Notes: generated by a model not told the origin, from the sequence alone. A stretch of 34,856 bases of DNA from Thiorhodococcus sp. (GCA_029257385.1 JARIBS010000028.1:1-34856), one strand, 5' to 3'. Positions 18,572 to 26,973 are shown, counted from the first letter of the stretch. Made by a program: numbers and translations.

Positions 18572-19836
18572 GTGTCTTGTGACCCGGCTTGTGAGAGGAG
18601 CCGCTCTAAAAGCAGCGCCTGAGCGTCTTCGAGACAGTCACGTAAAAAGTCCGGGGCGGTGGGGTCAAAGGGATCATCACCGGTGTGCAGTTCGGGTGGC
18701 AGTTTTGCAGTGAGATCGGCGAATTCGGTGCCGAGCGTTTCGAGCTGGTGCGCATCGAACTTGAGGTCGCGAATTGCCCGCAGCAGGCCGCCGAAAGCGT
18801 CTTCACGCGCCAGCGCCTCAGAGGCGCGCTGACCGTGATGGGTTTCGATACGGATCTGCTCGATCCAGATGGCCTCGCCGCCGAGTGTGCTGGCAATCGC
18901 GCGGCAGTTGTTGATGACCTGCTCACGCGCCGCACGGATACGCGCATGCGCGCTACAGGCACCACGCAGTCGCAGCCGCACCGCGAGCAAGCGTCCATCG
19001 GCCTGAGCGAGCGCCGCGCTCAGCGCCACGCCCGTGCGTTCATAGACGTCTTCGAGCGTGCGGGCGCCGGTGAGATCGACCGCGCAGTCATGCCAGCGCG
19101 CCAGGTCGAGCGGGTGGTGTGTAACGCTTGAGACACGACCGTCATCAAGCTCGACCAGACAGCAGCCTTTGATGCCGCTCTCGCGCACATGCCGCCCCTG
19201 AAGGTTGCCGGGGAAGATCACCCAGGGATCGCGCGAGACGATTTCGTGCCGGTGTACATGCCCGAGCGCCCAGTAGTCGTAGCCGCGTGTGCGCAGACCG
19301 TCGAGCGAGCAGGGAGCGTAGGTGGCATGGCCTGGACGGCCGTCGAGCGAGGTATGCAGTAAGCCGATATTAAACAGGTCGGTGTGCGCCTGTGGATAGG
19401 CTTGGGTGAGGTCTTCGGTGATCGCGCGCGTGGCAAACCCCTGGCCGTGGATCGCCACACCGAGGGCTTCGCGGACGATGCTTTCCGGGGCGCGGGTAGC
19501 GAAGAGGTGTACATTCTCCGGCGGCTGTAGCACACGGGTGATCTGACTGGCCGCATCGTGATTGCCCGCGACCACATAGACGTCGATGCCCGCCGCGTGC
19601 AATCGGCCCATCTGGCGGACGAAGAACAGGCCGGTGTTGTAGTCCTTCCAATCGCCATCGTAGAGATCGCCAGCAATCAGCACGAAGGCCACGGCCTGTT
19701 CGAGCGCCAGGTCGACGAGGTTCTCGAGCGCCTTGCGGGTCGCTCCACGCAGCGCTTGCACCGGTGCGCCTTCGTAGCGCTCCAGCCCCCGCAGTGGACT
19801 ATCGAGGTGTATATCTGCCGCGTGGATGAACTTCAC
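18568..19836 (-). CDS. YhaO-like metallophosphoesterase (SbcD/Mre11-related exonuclease)
   Basis: This 422-residue calcineurin-like phosphoesterase shows the Mre11/SbcD motif set: Asp8 and His10 in HAADIHLDSPL, Asp57 in IAGDLYDGDW, Asn92-His93 in VAGNHDAASQ, His161 in LLHTSLDG, and His193/His195 in ALGHVHRHEI. The C-terminal region (ARIRAAREQVINNCRAIAST onward) is the capping and ATPase-docking part. The start is a GTG at 19836 with AGGGGG six bases upstream; the frame extends 15 codons further without conservation. The stop overlaps the ATPase start by 4 bases. It resembles Bacillus YhaO more than E. coli SbcD in architecture. It should give manganese-dependent nuclease activity to the partner ATPase. 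Confidence 0.88.
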   Translation of the reverse strand: MKFIHAADIHLDSPLRGLERYEGAPVQALRGATRKALENLVDLALEQAVAFVLIAGDLYDGDWKDYNTGLFFVRQMGRLHAAGIDVYVVAGNHDAASQITRVLQPPENVHLFATRAPESIVREALGVAIHGQGFATRAITEDLTQAYPQAHTDLFNIGLLHTSLDGRPGHATYAPCSLDGLRTRGYDYWALGHVHRHEIVSRDPWVIFPGNLQGRHVRESGIKGCCLVELDDGRVSSVTHHPLDLARWHDCAVDLTGARTLEDVYERTGVALSAALAQADGRLLAVRLRLRGACSAHARIRAAREQVINNCRAIASTLGGEAIWIEQIRIETHHGQRASEALAREDAFGGLLRAIRDLKFDAHQLETLGTEFADLTAKLPPELHTGDDPFDPTAPDFLRDCLEDAQALLLERLLSQAGSQDT

Positions 19837-19970
19837 TATAACCCCCTGATTCCGCTCCCTGGCGCCTTGAGATACCGGCATTCTCGAGAAGCCAGGCGTC
19901 GGTGCGCTCTAGCCCTGCACGCAGCCCGCGACCCATTTGGTGTGAACGCACCGTCGGTTTGTTGATTGCG

Positions 19971-20474
19971 TCACAACAGCTTAACCAACGCGGCAATCGC
20001 GGCGACTTGAGCGAACATCAGTGGAATCAGCCACTTGAGAATGTCGATCTTGATATGCGCGATCTCCTTTTGCAGACGTAGTTCGGTCTCGCGCAACTCG
20101 GCGCGGATCTGTTCGATGTCCGCTTTAAGCTCGGCACGGACCTGCTCAATGTCCGCTTTGAGATCGGCGCGGACCTGCTCAATGTCCGTTTTGAGATCGG
20201 CACGGAACCGCTCAATGTCCGCTTTGAGGTCGGCGCGAACCTGCTCGATCTCTTTTTGCAGGCGCAGTTCAGTCTCGCGCAACTCGGCGCGGACTTGCTC
20301 GATCTCCTTGCGCAAGCGCAGCTCGCTCTCGCGAGCGTGCCCCTGGGTCGCCAAGTCCGGCAGGTGCGGATAGCGTTCATCGAGACGCTCGAATGCCTCG
20401 GCGATGAGACGCGCGCGGGTGCGCTCATCGGGGGCCGTGGTGAGTGCTTCGTAGAGTGCGACGCTGGAAGTCAT
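19971..20474 (-). CDS. Small C-terminally anchored coiled-coil protein with 11-residue repeats
   Basis: This 167-residue protein is of unknown function, resembling DUF1640/CCDC90-type bacterial coiled-coil proteins. The N-terminal 45 residues (MTSSVALYEALTTAPDERTR and on) form a short helical head. A continuous coiled coil follows, made of 11-residue units such as DLKADIEQVRA, DLKTDIEQVRA and ELKADIEQIRA, flanked by related LRETELRLQKEIEQVRA blocks. A C-terminal hydrophobic segment (ILKWLIPLMFAQVAAIAALV) looks like a tail anchor. The ATG at 20474 is chosen because the frame upstream runs into the selO promoter region without conservation. It is divergent from selO and upstream of the yhaO-like gene. 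The unit structure is reflected in 33-bp DNA repeats. Confidence 0.72.
   Translation of the reverse strand: MTSSVALYEALTTAPDERTRARLIAEAFERLDERYPHLPDLATQGHARESELRLRKEIEQVRAELRETELRLQKEIEQVRADLKADIERFRADLKTDIEQVRADLKADIEQVRAELKADIEQIRAELRETELRLQKEIAHIKIDILKWLIPLMFAQVAAIAALVKLL
20091..20255. repeat. Tandem 33-bp repeats inside the coiled-coil gene
   Basis: Four clear 33-base units start at 20124, 20157, 20190 and 20223, with a more diverged unit at 20091. Each encodes an 11-residue coiled-coil segment, so unit gain or loss keeps the frame. A longer block at about 20059-20120 recurs at about 20249-20310, showing a nested duplication. The second and third units differ at only a few bases, which suggests recent copying. 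Confidence 0.85.
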
Positions 20475-20531
20475 GGCGCAACTATGGCGCTGAACCTGGG
20501 GCGAGGCAAGTGTGGACGCGCGCTCTTTCGG

Positions 20532-20573
20532 TTGGGGCTTGATGGCCCCAATTGAAGTAGTTCCAACAATTGG
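20532..20573 (+). promoter_or_regulatory. Two overlapping, mutually exclusive hairpins in the selO leader
   Basis: Hairpin 1 pairs TTGGGGC (20532-20538) with GCCCCAA (20545-20551) around a 6-base loop. Hairpin 2 pairs CCAATTG (20548-20554) with CAATTGG (20567-20573) across 12 bases. They share bases 20548-20551, so only one can form. The 3' arm of hairpin 2 covers the first two bases of the GGAG (20572-20575) that precedes the selO ATG. The pairing is exact, but a regulatory role is inference. The CCAATTG inverted repeat could instead be a protein-binding operator. Confidence 0.35.
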
Positions 20574-20582
20574 AGCGCGCCG

Positions 20583-22046
20583 ATGACCTTTACCTTCGAC
20601 AATAGCTACGCCCGCTTGCCAGAGCGCTTCCATGCGCGCTTACCGCCGGTCGCGGTGAAGCAGCCAGGATTGGTCAAACTCAATGCGGCGCTGGCGCACC
20701 AGCTCGGTCTCGATGCGGCCGCGCTGGGCACGCCGCAAGGGCTGGCGATGCTTGCGGGCAATCAGGTGCCCGAGGGTGCGGATCCGCTGGCCATGGTCTA
20801 TGCCGGTCACCAGTTCGGTCATTTCGTGCCGCAGCTCGGCGATGGGCGTGCGATTCTGCTCGGGGAGATCGTGGCGCCCTCGGGCGAGCGCTTCGACATC
20901 CAGCTCAAAGGCTCGGGCCGTACACCTTTCTCCCGCGCGGGCGATGGACGCGCCTCGCTTGGCCCGGTGCTGCGCGAGTACATTCTCAGCGAGGCGATGC
21001 ACGCACTGGCCATCCCCACGACCCGCTCGCTCGCGGCGGTGACCACGGGTGAGATGGTCTATCGCGAGCGCGCGCTACCGGGCGCGGTGCTCACGCGCGT
21101 GGCGCAGAGCCATGTGCGTATTGGCACCTTCGAGTATTTTCTCGCGCGCGGGGACAGCGATGCGCTCGCACGGCTTGCCGACTATGTGATTGCGCGACAC
21201 TATCCCGATGCGCTGGCGGCCGAGCGGCCTTATCTGGCGCTGCTCGATGCGGTCGTTGAACGCCAAGTCGAGTTGGTTGTGCACTGGCTGGGCGTGGGCT
21301 TCATCCATGGCGTGATGAACACCGACAATATGTCCATCGCGGGGGAGACCATCGACTACGGTCCCTGCGCCTTCATGGATACCTATGATCCAGCCACCGT
21401 CTATAGCTCGATCGACCACGGCGGGCGCTATGCCTACGCGAACCAGCCGCATATCGCGCACTGGAATCTCGCCCGTCTGGCACAAACGCTGCTGCCGCTT
21501 ATCGATGCGGATACGGACACGGCCGCTAAGATGGCGCAGGCCATGATCGACGCCGTTCCCGAACGCTTCGAGCATGCCTATCTGAAGGTCTTCCGGGCCA
21601 AACTGGGGTTGCTGGAAAGCGAGACGGACGATGCTGGGCTGATCGCCGGGTTCCTGGGGGCGATGGCCAAGACTGGCACGGACTTCACCAACGGCTTTCG
21701 TGCGCTGTGCGATGCTGTTGATGGCTCAGATGAGCGCGTCCGGGCCGAGTTTAGCGATCCGGCGGCCTTCGATGCCTGGGCCGCCGATTGGCGTGCGCGC
21801 CTCGCTCGGGAGCGGCTCAGTCCAGCCAAGCGGGCGGCTCGGATGCGTGGAGCTAATCCGGCGATCATCCCGCGAAATCACCGGGTCGAGGCGGCGCTCG
21901 AGGCCGCAGTCGAGGGCGATTTCGCACCGTTCGAGAGGCTGCTGGAAGCACTCGCGCACCCATGGGAAGAACGGCCCGAGTACGCCGCCTTCACACACCC
22001 GCCGCAGCCTCATGAGGTCGTACGCCAGACATTCTGCGGCACCTGA
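20583..22046 (+). CDS. selO: Protein adenylyltransferase SelO (YdiU)
   Basis: SelO is a pseudokinase-fold enzyme that transfers AMP from ATP to Ser, Thr or Tyr of target proteins and protects against oxidative stress. The 487 residues begin [19 protein letters not shown]. They contain the nucleotide-binding [16 protein letters not shown] and [19 protein letters not shown], and the active-site segment [19 protein letters not shown]. In this segment Asp248, Asn249 and Asp258 correspond to the E. coli catalytic base and metal ligands. The protein ends QTFCGT, with Cys at the third-last position where eukaryotic SelO carries selenocysteine. GGAG lies 7 bases before the ATG. The pqiA-like gene starts only 9 bases after the stop, so they are probably co-transcribed. 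Confidence 0.95.
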   Translation: MTFTFDNSYARLPERFHARLPPVAVKQPGLVKLNAALAHQLGLDAAALGTPQGLAMLAGNQVPEGADPLAMVYAGHQFGHFVPQLGDGRAILLGEIVAPSGERFDIQLKGSGRTPFSRAGDGRASLGPVLREYILSEAMHALAIPTTRSLAAVTTGEMVYRERALPGAVLTRVAQSHVRIGTFEYFLARGDSDALARLADYVIARHYPDALAAERPYLALLDAVVERQVELVVHWLGVGFIHGVMNTDNMSIAGETIDYGPCAFMDTYDPATVYSSIDHGGRYAYANQPHIAHWNLARLAQTLLPLIDADTDTAAKMAQAMIDAVPERFEHAYLKVFRAKLGLLESETDDAGLIAGFLGAMAKTGTDFTNGFRALCDAVDGSDERVRAEFSDPAAFDAWAADWRARLARERLSPAKRAARMRGANPAIIPRNHRVEAALEAAVEGDFAPFERLLEALAHPWEERPEYAAFTHPPQPHEVVRQTFCGT

Positions 22047-22055
22047 ACACACCCG

Positions 22056-23354
22056 ATGGATCACAACACACTCACCGAATGTCTTGAATGCGGGCTGCTT
22101 CAGCACAGCGCACCCCTGCCTGCTGGCGGTTCTTCCGAGTGCCCGCGTTGTGGCTGTGTCCTCCATCGCGACCGCCCGGATAGCCTCAATCGCACCCTGG
22201 CGTTCACCCTCGCTGGGATCGTGTTGTTCATCGTCGCCAACAGCTTTCCGTTTCTATCTTTCTCGATGCAGGGGCAGGCGACTCAGACGACTCTGGTGAC
22301 CGGCGTCGTCGATCTCTACCAGGGCGGCAACTGGTTCATCGCCGGCGTCGTACTCTTTACCAGTGTTCTGGCTCCCGGACTGCAACTGGCCTTGCTGCTG
22401 GTGGTGCTCATCCCGCTCAAGCTGGGGCGCATGCCGGCGTGGCTGCCGCGCATCTTCAGGTTCGTGCGCACACTGACCCCCTGGGGCATGATGGATGTCT
22501 TCATGCTCGGCATCCTGGTCTCGGTGGTGAAGCTCGCGGAAATGGCGACCATTATCCCAGGCATCTCGCTGTTTGCTTTCGGCGTGCTCATTCTGGTGCT
22601 GGCTGCGGCGCAGTCGGCCCTGGACCCCGATCTGGTGTGGTCGCGGATGCCGGTGCTGACGGATACCTCGCCACCAGTGCGCCCCGGCGATGATCACCGC
22701 GTCTGCGGCGTCTGCGAGCTGTTAGTGCACCCCAGTGCTGCCGTGCGCGACGGGCGCCGCTTGCGCTGCCCACGCTGCACCGATGTGCTGCACCGGCGCA
22801 AGCCCAAAAGCCTGCAGCGGACCTGGGCGCTGGTGCTTGCCGCCATTGTCTTCTACGTGCCGGCCAATCTGCTGCCGATCATGACCGTGACCTCGCTCGG
22901 GCGCACTCAATCGGATACCATTTATAGCGGTGTCATTTTTCTCATGGCGCACGACATGTGGCCACTGGCGCTGGTGGTTTTCATCGCCAGTATCTTCGTC
23001 CCGCTGTTGAAGCTGTTGATCCTCGTGGTGCTGCTGATCTCGGTTCAGTTACGCAGTGCCTGGAGCGCGCGCGAGCGCACCCGGCTTTATCGCATCACCG
23101 AGACAATCGGACGCTGGTCGATGGTCGATATCTATGTGGTGACCATTCTGGTGGCCCTAGTACGGCTCGGGAATCTGGCGAGCATTCAGGCGGAGGCGGG
23201 CGCCATCTTTTTTTGCGGGGTCGTGATCATTACCATGCTCGCGGCCATGTCATTTGATCCCAGACTGATCTGGGATGTCTTGGAGCGCGAGCATGTCGGA
23301 GCCCCGCCAGGGTCAGGGAAACGCGCCTCGCGGCTCGGCGAACAACCCGTCTGA
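22056..23354 (+). CDS. pqiA: Paraquat-inducible protein A (PqiA-like inner-membrane protein)
   Basis: This 432-residue polytopic membrane protein works with PqiB (MCE protein) in lipid trafficking between inner and outer membranes. It is a tandem of two PqiA modules. Each begins with a cytoplasmic zinc-ribbon motif (ECLECGLL with CPRCGCVL; VCGVCELL with CPRCTDVL). Each is followed by four hydrophobic segments with the conserved LPIMTV/FPFLSF turn and PWGMMDVF/RWSMVDIY motifs. Two modules and eight membrane segments are the usual PqiA form. No good Shine-Dalgarno precedes the ATG at 22056; translation may depend on selO. The 3' end overlaps the next gene by 62 bases. Confidence 0.93.
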   Translation: MDHNTLTECLECGLLQHSAPLPAGGSSECPRCGCVLHRDRPDSLNRTLAFTLAGIVLFIVANSFPFLSFSMQGQATQTTLVTGVVDLYQGGNWFIAGVVLFTSVLAPGLQLALLLVVLIPLKLGRMPAWLPRIFRFVRTLTPWGMMDVFMLGILVSVVKLAEMATIIPGISLFAFGVLILVLAAAQSALDPDLVWSRMPVLTDTSPPVRPGDDHRVCGVCELLVHPSAAVRDGRRLRCPRCTDVLHRRKPKSLQRTWALVLAAIVFYVPANLLPIMTVTSLGRTQSDTIYSGVIFLMAHDMWPLALVVFIASIFVPLLKLLILVVLLISVQLRSAWSARERTRLYRITETIGRWSMVDIYVVTILVALVRLGNLASIQAEAGAIFFCGVVIITMLAAMSFDPRLIWDVLEREHVGAPPGSGKRASRLGEQPV

Positions 23355-24987
23355 GCCAGTCCCTAGCGCAGTCGCCAGGCGCCGCAGCAGTCTCTCGCTG
23401 GTGTGGCTGGTCCCGCTGGTCGCGGTCGCGATCGGGGTCTGGCTGGCGGTCAAAACGCTCGCAGAGAAAGGACCGACTGTGAGGGTGGAGTTCAAGACCG
23501 CGTCGGGAATCTCGGCGGGTCAGACCAAAGTCAAGTTCAAGGACGTGGAGATTGGTCAGGTCACCTCCATCGATGTCAGCGGCGACCTCAAGACCGTCAT
23601 CGTGACCGCTGAACTCAAGCATGCCTTCTCCGAGTTCCTGACCGAGAACACCCGCTTCTGGGTCGAGCGCCCGCGCGTGACCGCCAGCGGTGTCTCGGGG
23701 CTTGATACCCTGCTCTCAGGTGCTTATATCGCGCTCGATCCAGGCACGGAAGGGCGCTCGATGCGCGACTTCAAGGGTCTCGAAGTGCCCCCGATCATCA
23801 CCACATCCGAGACCGGTGAGATGTTCACGCTGCGCGCACCCTCGCTCGGCTCGCTCAACATCGGCTCGCCTGTTTACTATCGCCAGATCCAGGTCGGGCA
23901 GGTGGTCGGCTATACGCTCGACACCGACAAGCAGGCGGTCAGCATCGAGGTGTTTCTCGCCGCGCCGCATGATGCGCTGATCACACCCAACACCCGGTTC
24001 TGGAACGCCAGCGGCATCGACTTTTCACTTTCTGGCGCGGGACTCAAGGTCGATACCCAGTCGCTGTTGTCGATCCTGATCGGCGGCGTGGCGCTCGACA
24101 ATCCAGACACCCTCGATCTGGACACAGTGCCCGATACGCTGCCCGATACGTTTCCACTGTATCCGACCCGCGAGGCGGCCTATGCCAAGACCTATTCGCG
24201 CAAAGAGCGCTACCTGCTGTTTGTCGAAGGCTCGGTGCGCGGATTGCGCTTGGGCTCGCAGGTGCTGCTCAAAGGCATCGATATCGGTCGCGTGCTCGAT
24301 ATCCAGCTCCAGTTCGACACCGAGCATCTGCGCTTTAGGATTCCGGTGCTGATCGAAATCGAACCCGACCGCATCGGTATCGCGAGCGACCAGCCCCTGC
24401 CGGCACAGAAACCGCTGATTGCACATATGGTCGATCAGGGTCTACGCGGTCAGATAAAATCCGGCAGTCTGGTCACCGGCGAACTCTATGTCGATCTGGA
24501 CTTATATGCCGATGTGACGCCCGAACAGTTACAGCGCTACAACGGCTATGAAGTGATCCCCACCATTCCGACAACGCTCGAGGCACTGACGACGAAGGTC
24601 AACAACGTGCTCGACAAGCTCGAGGCCGTTCCCATCGCGCAGATTGGCCGCGATCTCAGCGAAACCGCCTCGGGCGTCAACCAATTAGTCAATTCTAAAG
24701 AACTCACGGGCGCCATCACCGAGCTTGAGAGCACGCTGACTGAGGTGCGCAAGATCGCCGCGCGGCTCAACGAGGACATCGCCCCCGAGCTGGCCACGAC
24801 CTTGAAGGAGACCTCGGCGACGCTCAAGAGCGCCAAGGCGATGATCTCCGACAGCTCGCCGGTCTATATTGAGATGCAACGCATGCTCCGGGAGGTCTCG
24901 ACTGCGGCGCGCTCGGTGCGGCTGATGGCGGATTATCTACAACGCCATCCCGAGGCGTTGTTGCAGGGTAAAGGGAGGGGACGTTAA
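23293..24987 (+). CDS. pqiB: PqiB-like MCE (MlaD-domain) lipid-transport protein
   Basis: This 564-residue protein has one N-terminal membrane segment (SLVWLVPLVAVAIGVWLAVK) and three MCE/MlaD domains. They are recognisable by GISAGQTKVKFKDVEIGQV, LNIGSPVYYRQIQVGQVVGY and LRLGSQVLLKGIDIGRVLDI. A long helical C-terminus follows, ending DYLQRHPEALLQGKGRGR as in E. coli PqiB. In that family, hexamers stack into a periplasm-spanning tube that carries lipids. ATG 23293 is chosen because GGAG precedes it by 7 bases; an ATG at 23275 is also in frame. The start lies within the end of the PqiA gene and the stop overlaps the next start by one base (TAATG). Confidence 0.94.
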   Translation: MSEPRQGQGNAPRGSANNPSEPVPSAVARRRSSLSLVWLVPLVAVAIGVWLAVKTLAEKGPTVRVEFKTASGISAGQTKVKFKDVEIGQVTSIDVSGDLKTVIVTAELKHAFSEFLTENTRFWVERPRVTASGVSGLDTLLSGAYIALDPGTEGRSMRDFKGLEVPPIITTSETGEMFTLRAPSLGSLNIGSPVYYRQIQVGQVVGYTLDTDKQAVSIEVFLAAPHDALITPNTRFWNASGIDFSLSGAGLKVDTQSLLSILIGGVALDNPDTLDLDTVPDTLPDTFPLYPTREAAYAKTYSRKERYLLFVEGSVRGLRLGSQVLLKGIDIGRVLDIQLQFDTEHLRFRIPVLIEIEPDRIGIASDQPLPAQKPLIAHMVDQGLRGQIKSGSLVTGELYVDLDLYADVTPEQLQRYNGYEVIPTIPTTLEALTTKVNNVLDKLEAVPIAQIGRDLSETASGVNQLVNSKELTGAITELESTLTEVRKIAARLNEDIAPELATTLKETSATLKSAKAMISDSSPVYIEMQRMLREVSTAARSVRLMADYLQRHPEALLQGKGRGR

Positions 24988-25607
24988 TGTTGCAGCCGAT
25001 CTGGCGTGTTCTGGCCGTCGTGGCGGTGTTGTTGCTGGCGGGTTGTGCGAGCACGCCGCCCTCGACCTTCTACACCCTCTCGCCCCTGCCAGGCGAGACG
25101 CGTGGCGCGGCACCGACAGCGGATGGGTTGGGGGTCGGGCTTGGCCCGGTCACTTTCCCAGTGTTTCTCGACCGCCCGCAGATCGTCTCGCGTCTGAGCG
25201 ACAATCGTCTGGCGCTCGATGAGTTCAGCCGCTGGGGAGGCACGTTGCAGGATGATTTTCTGCGGGTGTGGAGCGAGAATCTGGTCGCGCTGCTGGGCAC
25301 GAGCCGGATCATCATCCTGCCGAGCGAGATCCGCTACCCGCTCGATTTTCGCATCGCCGCCGAGGTGCTGGCGTTCGAGGGCACCGCCGATGGTCAAGCG
25401 CTGCTCAAGGTCCGCTGGACGCTGCTCGACGCCGCTATCGATCAGGTGCTCGGTGTGCGTGAGCAGTCCTATCGCCGCCCGATCCCGCCACCGGCAGATG
25501 ACAATGCCATGATCGCTGCGCTCAGTGAAACGCTCGCCGATTTCAGCCGTGATCTCGCCGAGATCCTGCGGGCGCAATCCCCGCCAACGCCAACGCCAAC
25601 GCCATAG
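24987..25607 (+). CDS. pqiC: PqiC-like outer-membrane lipoprotein (DUF330/ABC-type transport auxiliary)
   Basis: This 206-residue lipoprotein has signal peptide VLAVVAVLLLAGC with a lipobox (LLAGC), followed by the DUF330 segment TFYTLSPLPGETRG and LGPVTFPVFLDRPQIVSRL. PqiC proteins dock to the end of the PqiB tube at the outer membrane. The residue after Cys is Ala, not Asp, consistent with outer-membrane sorting. The C-terminus ends in a Pro-Thr run (PTPTPTP) encoded by a GCCAAC hexanucleotide repeat. The start overlaps the pqiB-like stop by one base. The next gene follows in 7 bases. Confidence 0.9.
   Translation: MLQPIWRVLAVVAVLLLAGCASTPPSTFYTLSPLPGETRGAAPTADGLGVGLGPVTFPVFLDRPQIVSRLSDNRLALDEFSRWGGTLQDDFLRVWSENLVALLGTSRIIILPSEIRYPLDFRIAAEVLAFEGTADGQALLKVRWTLLDAAIDQVLGVREQSYRRPIPPPADDNAMIAALSETLADFSRDLAEILRAQSPPTPTPTP
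25583..25604 (+). repeat. GCCAAC hexanucleotide repeat
   Basis: About 3.7 copies of GCCAAC encode the terminal Pro-Thr run of the PqiC-like lipoprotein. Slippage in whole units would only alter the length of the tail. Confidence 0.85.
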
Positions 25608-25614
25608 TATCTTG

Positions 25615-26952
25615 ATGAATACGTCGCTCCAGGTCATCAAGCGCGCAGTCGCTATCCTGCTGTTTATCGGTGCTGCGATCGTGCTGGTGCAGCTCATCGG
25701 CGATCTCAATCGCGTCAAGCTGCTCAAGAGCGATCGCGCTGAACTGCAGCACGTCCGTTATGGGCTGTTGGACGCCGATCAGTGGGTTGCGCGCATCTCC
25801 ACCGTGATCGAGAAACGCGTCGGTGAGTTCGAGCTGACTGAGGACAATCGCGCGCAGGTCGTCGAGGTCGTCGAACAGGTGCTCGACAGCATGTTGGTGG
25901 AGATAGAACGCACCCTGCGCCAGCGCAACCTCAACAGCGGCGGAACCTGGGTCGATCAGCTCCAAGGCGCTCTGCAACAAAGCGTGCAGGATCTGCTGAT
26001 CGATTTCGAGGCGCTGCGCAAGAAAGTCCCGCGTTATGCCGAAACGGTCGTGGAGCAGTTGAGCCAGCCCGCGACCAAGCAGGAGATCAGCGCGCGGCTC
26101 ATCGCGCTCGTTCGTCAAGCCTCGACGGCCAACTTTGCCAAGGTCGACCGCACGGCGCTGGATGCCGTGCTCGCGCGCCATGCCTGCGCTGATACCACAA
26201 CCTGCGCCCGGTTGCTCACCGACGAGATCGACGCCAAGCAGGGACCGCTAAACACCCGTCTGGGTCTCTTGGCGGGCCTGTTGGTGCTGCTCTTGTGGCT
26301 GTGTCTGAGTGCCCCCGTCGCGGGCCGACCCGCCAAATCGGATGGCGCCAGCGTCGATGCGTTCAAGCTGCTGCTCCTGATGGGCGCAAGCCTGCTCTTG
26401 CTGCTGGGCGGAATCCTGACGCCCATGCTCGAAATCGATGCCCGTATCGGCACATTGACGCTGGTCTTGCTCGACGAGCCGATCATATTCACCGATCAGG
26501 TACTCTATTTTCAGACCAAAAGCATTATCGATGTGGCGCGCATCCTTGCCGAAACGGGCGCAGTGGATATGCTGTTGGTCGCGCTGCTGTTGATGCTGTT
26601 TAGCGTCATCTTCCCGGCCATCAAACTGATTGCGACCTATGTCTACGCTGTCGATTTCAGACAGGCGCGGGCCTCGTCCTGGGTACGCTTTTTCGCCCTC
26701 AGATCAGGCAAATGGTCGATGGCCGACGTGTTGGTGGTGGCCATGTTCATGGCCTATATCGGATTCGATGGTCTAGTGTCGAGCCAGCTCCGCGGCTTGG
26801 CGCGTGTCGATGACGCCGCGAGCACACAGGTGTTGACCACCAACGGTACTGCGCTCGAGCCGGGTTTTTATCTCTTCCTGGCCTTCGTGCTGGTGAGCTT
26901 ATTGCTATCGACCGTGCTGGAGAGACAGTGCGCCGAGACGCATCAGACCTGA
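25615..26952 (+). CDS. Half-PqiA membrane protein with long helical insert
   Basis: This 445-residue membrane protein is the last gene of the pqi-like cassette. The C-terminal half is a single PqiA module: AFKLLLLMGASLLLLLGG with GILTPMLEID, then VALLLMLFSVIFPAIKLIAT, GKWSMADVLVVAMFMAYI and a final LFLAFVLVSLLLSTVL. The GKWSMADV motif corresponds to RWSMVDIY of PqiA. It lacks zinc-ribbon cysteines. Before the module there is one N-terminal membrane segment (VAILLFIGAAIVLVQLIG). About 190 mainly helical, hydrophilic residues follow, with a Cys pair (HACADTTTC) before the second membrane segment; that part is probably periplasmic. The ATG at 25615 is chosen because the upstream in-frame extension lies inside the previous gene. 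No clear Shine-Dalgarno is seen, so coupling to that gene is likely. It probably partners the same PqiB tube. Confidence 0.78.
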   Translation: MNTSLQVIKRAVAILLFIGAAIVLVQLIGDLNRVKLLKSDRAELQHVRYGLLDADQWVARISTVIEKRVGEFELTEDNRAQVVEVVEQVLDSMLVEIERTLRQRNLNSGGTWVDQLQGALQQSVQDLLIDFEALRKKVPRYAETVVEQLSQPATKQEISARLIALVRQASTANFAKVDRTALDAVLARHACADTTTCARLLTDEIDAKQGPLNTRLGLLAGLLVLLLWLCLSAPVAGRPAKSDGASVDAFKLLLLMGASLLLLLGGILTPMLEIDARIGTLTLVLLDEPIIFTDQVLYFQTKSIIDVARILAETGAVDMLLVALLLMLFSVIFPAIKLIATYVYAVDFRQARASSWVRFFALRSGKWSMADVLVVAMFMAYIGFDGLVSSQLRGLARVDDAASTQVLTTNGTALEPGFYLFLAFVLVSLLLSTVLERQCAETHQT

Positions 26953-26973
26953 TAGCGGCGCCTGCGCGATCGA

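Noticed and set aside
20091-20255. Regular repeats that could suggest a CRISPR array
   Set aside because: Units of 33 bases are directly contiguous with no spacers and translate as coiled-coil repeats in one frame.
22031-22046. Possible selenocysteine-containing SelO
   Set aside because: The third-last codon is TGC (Cys), not TGA, so no recoding is needed.
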